This document shows, piece by piece, positions 62,801 to 64,000 of a stretch of DNA of 64,000 bases. A program made the position numbers and the translations under genes. The DNA lies in the NCBI GenBank assembly GCA_031423495.1, contig JANPFP010000142.1, positions 43,499-107,498 on the forward strand, read 5' to 3'. How positions within the stretch are numbered: the stretch's first letter is position 1; every line of letters begins with the position of its first letter. The DNA is from JACPYM01 sp031423495. Lineage in GTDB: Bacteria > Acidobacteriota > Blastocatellia > RBC074. The notes under the pieces were generated by a model that saw nothing but the letters and a program-made list of their open reading frames with translations, did not search any database and was not told the origin of the DNA.

Positions 62801-63837
62801 ACGGGGAATGAACTTTGATTTGAATCAGTCCAACCCGTGACATAAGCGTTGCCTGCGCTGTCTACGGCAATGTCTTCAGCCTGTTCGCTATCGCCGCTGC
62901 CACCTGAACCGCCGATGTAACCGCAATAGACCAACACTGCCGGATCAATCACCAGTTCCTGCGTTGCGTCATAAGCGTCAAGCTTGAAGCCGAAAACCTG
63001 ACGCACTTCGTCCCTTGGTTTCGCGTTGGTCTCTGCCGGGCTTTCGGTTGGCAGCGCAAAAGCCGTTTTCACTTCGCGCAGTTTGCCGTTGAGGGTTTGA
63101 TGCGAGATGGGCTGGTCGTCTTTGAATCCGCCAGTGGGCGTAGCGATTTCGAGTTCACCGGCGGGATTGAGTTGCACGGTTGACGCGCCGCGATAAGCCA
63201 GCTTGATTTGGTTGGGGTCGGCTCCGGGCCTGACGTGAAAGGTATATTTCATCCGGTTCACCGTGCCCGCATAAACCAGATCAATGCCTGGCCAAAGCTC
63301 GCGGTAAACCAGTTCGGAATAACTTTTCATCCCGGCTTTCCAGTTCTCTTTGGGGCCGGTGAAATAACTGAAGGTGGCTTCGGCGGCGTTACGGCCTTCG
63401 GGTTTGACCCCGGCGCGCGCGCCTACGAAATCGAGTTTAACGATGTAACGCTGCGCGCTGTTGCTGCCGTCAGCCGATGAACTCGTGGCAGGACTGCCGC
63501 TGTGCAAGGCGAAGGTTACGCCCGTGTCGCTGAAATAAACTGTCTTGTCGCGGCCTTGAATGTAATAGCCAACCCGTTTGTCGAGTTGCCCGCGATTCTC
63601 GACAAAATAAAGTGGCAGCTTGCCGAAAGATTCGTTCGTCTTCAGCCGCGCCACCGCAGCGTCTTTGCCAGCGTCGGGGCCAGCGTCGGGGGATGATGAA
63701 GCAGCCGCAGCCGTTCGATTGGCGTTACGGGCTTGGCTAGCTTGTTGCCAGCGTCCCATCAAGCACGCCAATAACAAGATGCCTGAAAGCATTGCGACGA
63801 TGAAACGACGACTGATGAGACGATATGGCAAACTCAT
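56803..63837 (-). CDS. Giant secreted SBBP/BACON/CSLREA/TIGR03437 protein
   Basis: 2344 residues. A signal anchor lies at about 12-30 (FIVAMLSGILLLACLMG). An N-terminal domain begins LPLYFVENRGQLDKRVGYYIQG (DUF7948-like). Fourteen SBBP repeats of about 65-80 residues follow (LLYCGYIGGTGSDRGYGIAV, DSAGNAYVTG, TTFPV). Then come two BACON-like domains (CNYTLSSNYAAVEGAGG; CAVTPDQLFVRHTAAAG). A CSLREA motif (DGACTLREAIINANTN) leads into a right-handed parallel beta-helix (NLISGNTNDGVSI, NYIGTDVTG). A third BACON-like domain and a C-terminal TIGR03437 domain end the protein. AGAGG lies 9 nt before the ATG. Function is unknown; a large surface structure is likely. Confidence 0.88.
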   Translation of the reverse strand: MSLPYRLISRRFIVAMLSGILLLACLMGRWQQASQARNANRTAAAASSSPDAGPDAGKDAAVARLKTNESFGKLPLYFVENRGQLDKRVGYYIQGRDKTVYFSDTGVTFALHSGSPATSSSADGSNSAQRYIVKLDFVGARAGVKPEGRNAAEATFSYFTGPKENWKAGMKSYSELVYRELWPGIDLVYAGTVNRMKYTFHVRPGADPNQIKLAYRGASTVQLNPAGELEIATPTGGFKDDQPISHQTLNGKLREVKTAFALPTESPAETNAKPRDEVRQVFGFKLDAYDATQELVIDPAVLVYCGYIGGSGGSGDSEQAEDIAVDSAGNAYVTGWTDSNQSSFPVTAGPDLTYSAFTDAYVAKVNAAGTALLYCGYIGGTGSDRGYGIAVDSAGNAYIAGQSGSSQVTFPVIVGPDLTSSGTDAFVAKLNPAGSALLYCGYIGGNSTDSGYDIAIDSSGNAYVVGETFSTQTTFPDGDGFGAVPGADQTHNGSNDAFVAKVSANGTGLVYASYLGGSGSDIGWGIALDSSNNAIISGQTASDQTTFPTGTGFGALTTFDGTYNTNTDAFLAKFDAAGTALLYAGYVGGNGSDYGYDVAVNGSGAAYLAGYAASTQTTFPDGDPDNNDTFPVPGIDQTYNNPDAFLAIISSAGALTYATYIGGNGFDAAYGVAVDASNNVYLSGESLSSTADFPKDGGFTGIAGFDQTFNGNVDAFIVRLNSAGTAYDFATFLGGSREDRARDIALDSANNVYVVGFARSDESTFPVTNGPDLTFNSAAGIESGPDSFVAKINAAGTTLAYCGYIGGKGPGDDRGQSIAVDSTGNAYVAGWTTSLPPDFPVTVGPDLTMNGSFDAFVAKLNPAGTALLFLGYLGGSANDQANGIALDSSNNVYLCGLTLSDQTTFPVTVGPDLIYNFGQDAFVAKVNAAGTSLDYCGYVGGSSFESANDIAVDSGGNAYVTGFVNSTEATFPDGDGFGGLNPVLGADIIYNTLQDAFIVKVPAVPSAGLAYASYIGGISSESGLGVEIDSSGNAYVVGFTNSTQTTFPDGDPDNNDAFPVSGIDTTANGAQEGFIAKLNNVGTAFTYVSFIGGSSSDSVTGVDVDGSGNAYVTGTTFSTETTFPTGTGFGALSGFDTTFNGGSDAFVLKLNAAGSAYVYGTFVGGSGTEPTNGIALDSSGNAYVTGQTFTANFPAVDGPDLTYNGNSDAFIFKLNSAGTALIYSGYLGGDAADIATGIAVDSAGSAYLVGYTNSTETTFPVLAGPDLTFTPNSLGSEAFVAKIASPSSCNYTLSSNYAAVEGAGGHFVINVTTGAGCNWAAVSLSAIATITSGATGTGNGTVNFTVNSNSTSSPRITQLFIAGQIVQIEQSGGIGCAVTPDQLFVRHTAAAGSSSFNVNAGPNCQWAAATGFTPPTVPWVTITSALTGMGTGTVSYSFTANPDPVRRFGIIIVGGRGFQIIQEGTTPAATIVVNSTADTVAIDGACTLREAIINANTNSSVGSTDCVAGTGRDRITFNIAGAGPHTITPTSALPDVTDPAEIDGTTQAGASCTTPGGLKIELNGTSAGATAGLLVTAGNSLIRGLVINRFAQDGIRMTSASLNTVSCNYVGTDVAGNADLGNGVAGIQIQNSSNTNRVGGLSAGDGNLISGNTNDGVSIVGQGANQVIGNRIGTNIAGTAAIPNGFSGVVLNSSVINIIGGTSAAARNLIAGNGVNGVTIFFSSTNLVMGNYIGTDVTGALDLGNTSHGIEINGGGVNANNIIGGLSAGFRNVISGNNQTGIVIGGDNLVANAATGNQVLGNYIGTNAAGTSAVANSSTGVMIRTNAQNNYIGAVAEPFGSPAVAGGGNRIAFNTGDGVAMTQTGTAPISGNRVEGNQIFSNGGLGIDLSNTGAPDGVTANDALDAETGTNALQNFPVVVAVSSTGAVVSVFGTLNSTALNNFRIHVYANAACDGAGNGEGEIYLGEATALTDASGDGYFAGNFAVVIPSNYVITATATNLVSGDASEFSACLALSCTVAVAPTSRNFTAAAAGNSITVTAAPACNRNAVSGSPSWLTVTGGASGMGNGVVTYSLTANNTNAPRSSVIAINGVAHNIYQADAAHTVTLTPASNSGMTTTAPNAVVAAHGYRFSANPPISATTNPLPVTLSEVALCEVQDSLGVSRPAGIYFLTGSQLNFQVPNGTALGLATLNFVSASGSFVGTIQVANVAPTLFSADNTGAGVLRGWIERTVSGVTTREPVTRFDQATLRWVAVPVPLGAPADQVTLVILGTAFRNRTALPAVTATINGTPVTVTAAQAHPPTIGFDELRITLPSTGGLPAGLHNVAVVVDGNPANIVKVEIQ

Positions 63838-63910
63838 TTCTTTTGTCCTCTCAAAAAAAATCGAATGAACTTATAGCGATTTTCAATTGGATGCGACCTC
63901 TCGTGTCCGT

Positions 63911-64000
63911 AGCCCAACCGTTAGCGAGGGCTACCTCGGCCATGCGCCCGTTGGTGTTGATTAGCGCATTGCCGAGGTAGCCCTCGCTAACGGTCGGGCT
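63911..64000. repeat. Long palindromic element, AGCCCGACC family, copy 2
   Basis: Arms 63911-63940 and 63971-64000 match at 29 of 30 positions with a 30-nt spacer; the element may continue past the window edge. Same family as 49843-49973. It lies upstream of the giant secreted protein gene. Confidence 0.88.

Overview
The window looks like a chromosomal stretch from a mid-GC member of the Acidobacteriota, most likely class Blastocatellia. This is inferred from gene content only. The clues are an ECF-like sigma factor paired with a transmembrane Ser/Thr kinase carrying TPRs, an Oar-like TonB receptor with a carboxypeptidase-regulatory domain, three secreted proteins ending in the Solibacter-type TIGR03437 domain, a TPR-CHAT gene, Uma2 nuclease, and many long intergenic palindromes. 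No rRNA, tRNA, CRISPR array or insertion sequence with a transposase was seen.

Layout. 0-5.1 kb: metallo-beta-lactamase-fold hydrolase, O-methyltransferase, sigma factor and kinase, all on +. 5.3-15.7 kb: envelope genes, namely a TIGR03437 secreted protein, a zinc-ribbon TonB, an exported TPR protein, an Oar-like receptor preceded by 10-bp tandem repeats, and a Uma2 nuclease. 15.8-19.4 kb: one long gene fusing a DPP-IV-like S9 peptidase to an N-acyl-D-amino-acid deacylase, with a 62-bp palindrome as the linker. 19.4-27.9 kb: a damaged region with a FG-GAP/Ig-repeat/TIGR03437 gene in three pieces, a TPR-CHAT gene that has lost most of the CHAT domain, and a frameshifted sigma-like gene, followed by an intact zinc-finger membrane protein. 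27.9-30.9 kb: cold-shock protein, SGNH esterase, SPOR protein.

30.9-41 kb: a compact minus-strand run read as galE, rsmD, coaD, a small exported protein, an AAA ATPase, a TOPRIM-like protein, recF and gyrB. GyrB carries a 571-residue intein placed just before the DADVDG catalytic motif. The ATPase/TOPRIM pair is visibly more A/T-rich, resembles split OLD/PARIS-type antiphage modules, and is translationally coupled into the replication/repair operon. 41.1-44.3 kb: pilN, pilO, a pilP-like gene and a pseudopilin. 44.35-44.83 kb: a long divergent intergenic region with five DnaA-box-like 9-mers in nearly helical phase.

44.8-64 kb: recJ, a PIN-domain toxin pair, a Dabb-domain protein, a BtuB-like TonB receptor, a penicillin-acylase-family Ntn hydrolase, RidA, an amidohydrolase with a buried twin-arginine motif, a tail-fibre-like exported protein, and a 2344-residue secreted protein made of 14 SBBP propeller repeats, BACON domains, a CSLREA/beta-helix segment and TIGR03437.

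The common theme is uptake and turnover of peptides and acylated compounds at the envelope (TonB receptors, S9 peptidase/deacylase, acylase, esterase), next to a core replication/repair cluster. Palindromic repeats occur in most long gaps and enter coding sequence at two places, the S9 fusion and the galE stop. All functional calls come from motif recognition; no database search was possible.
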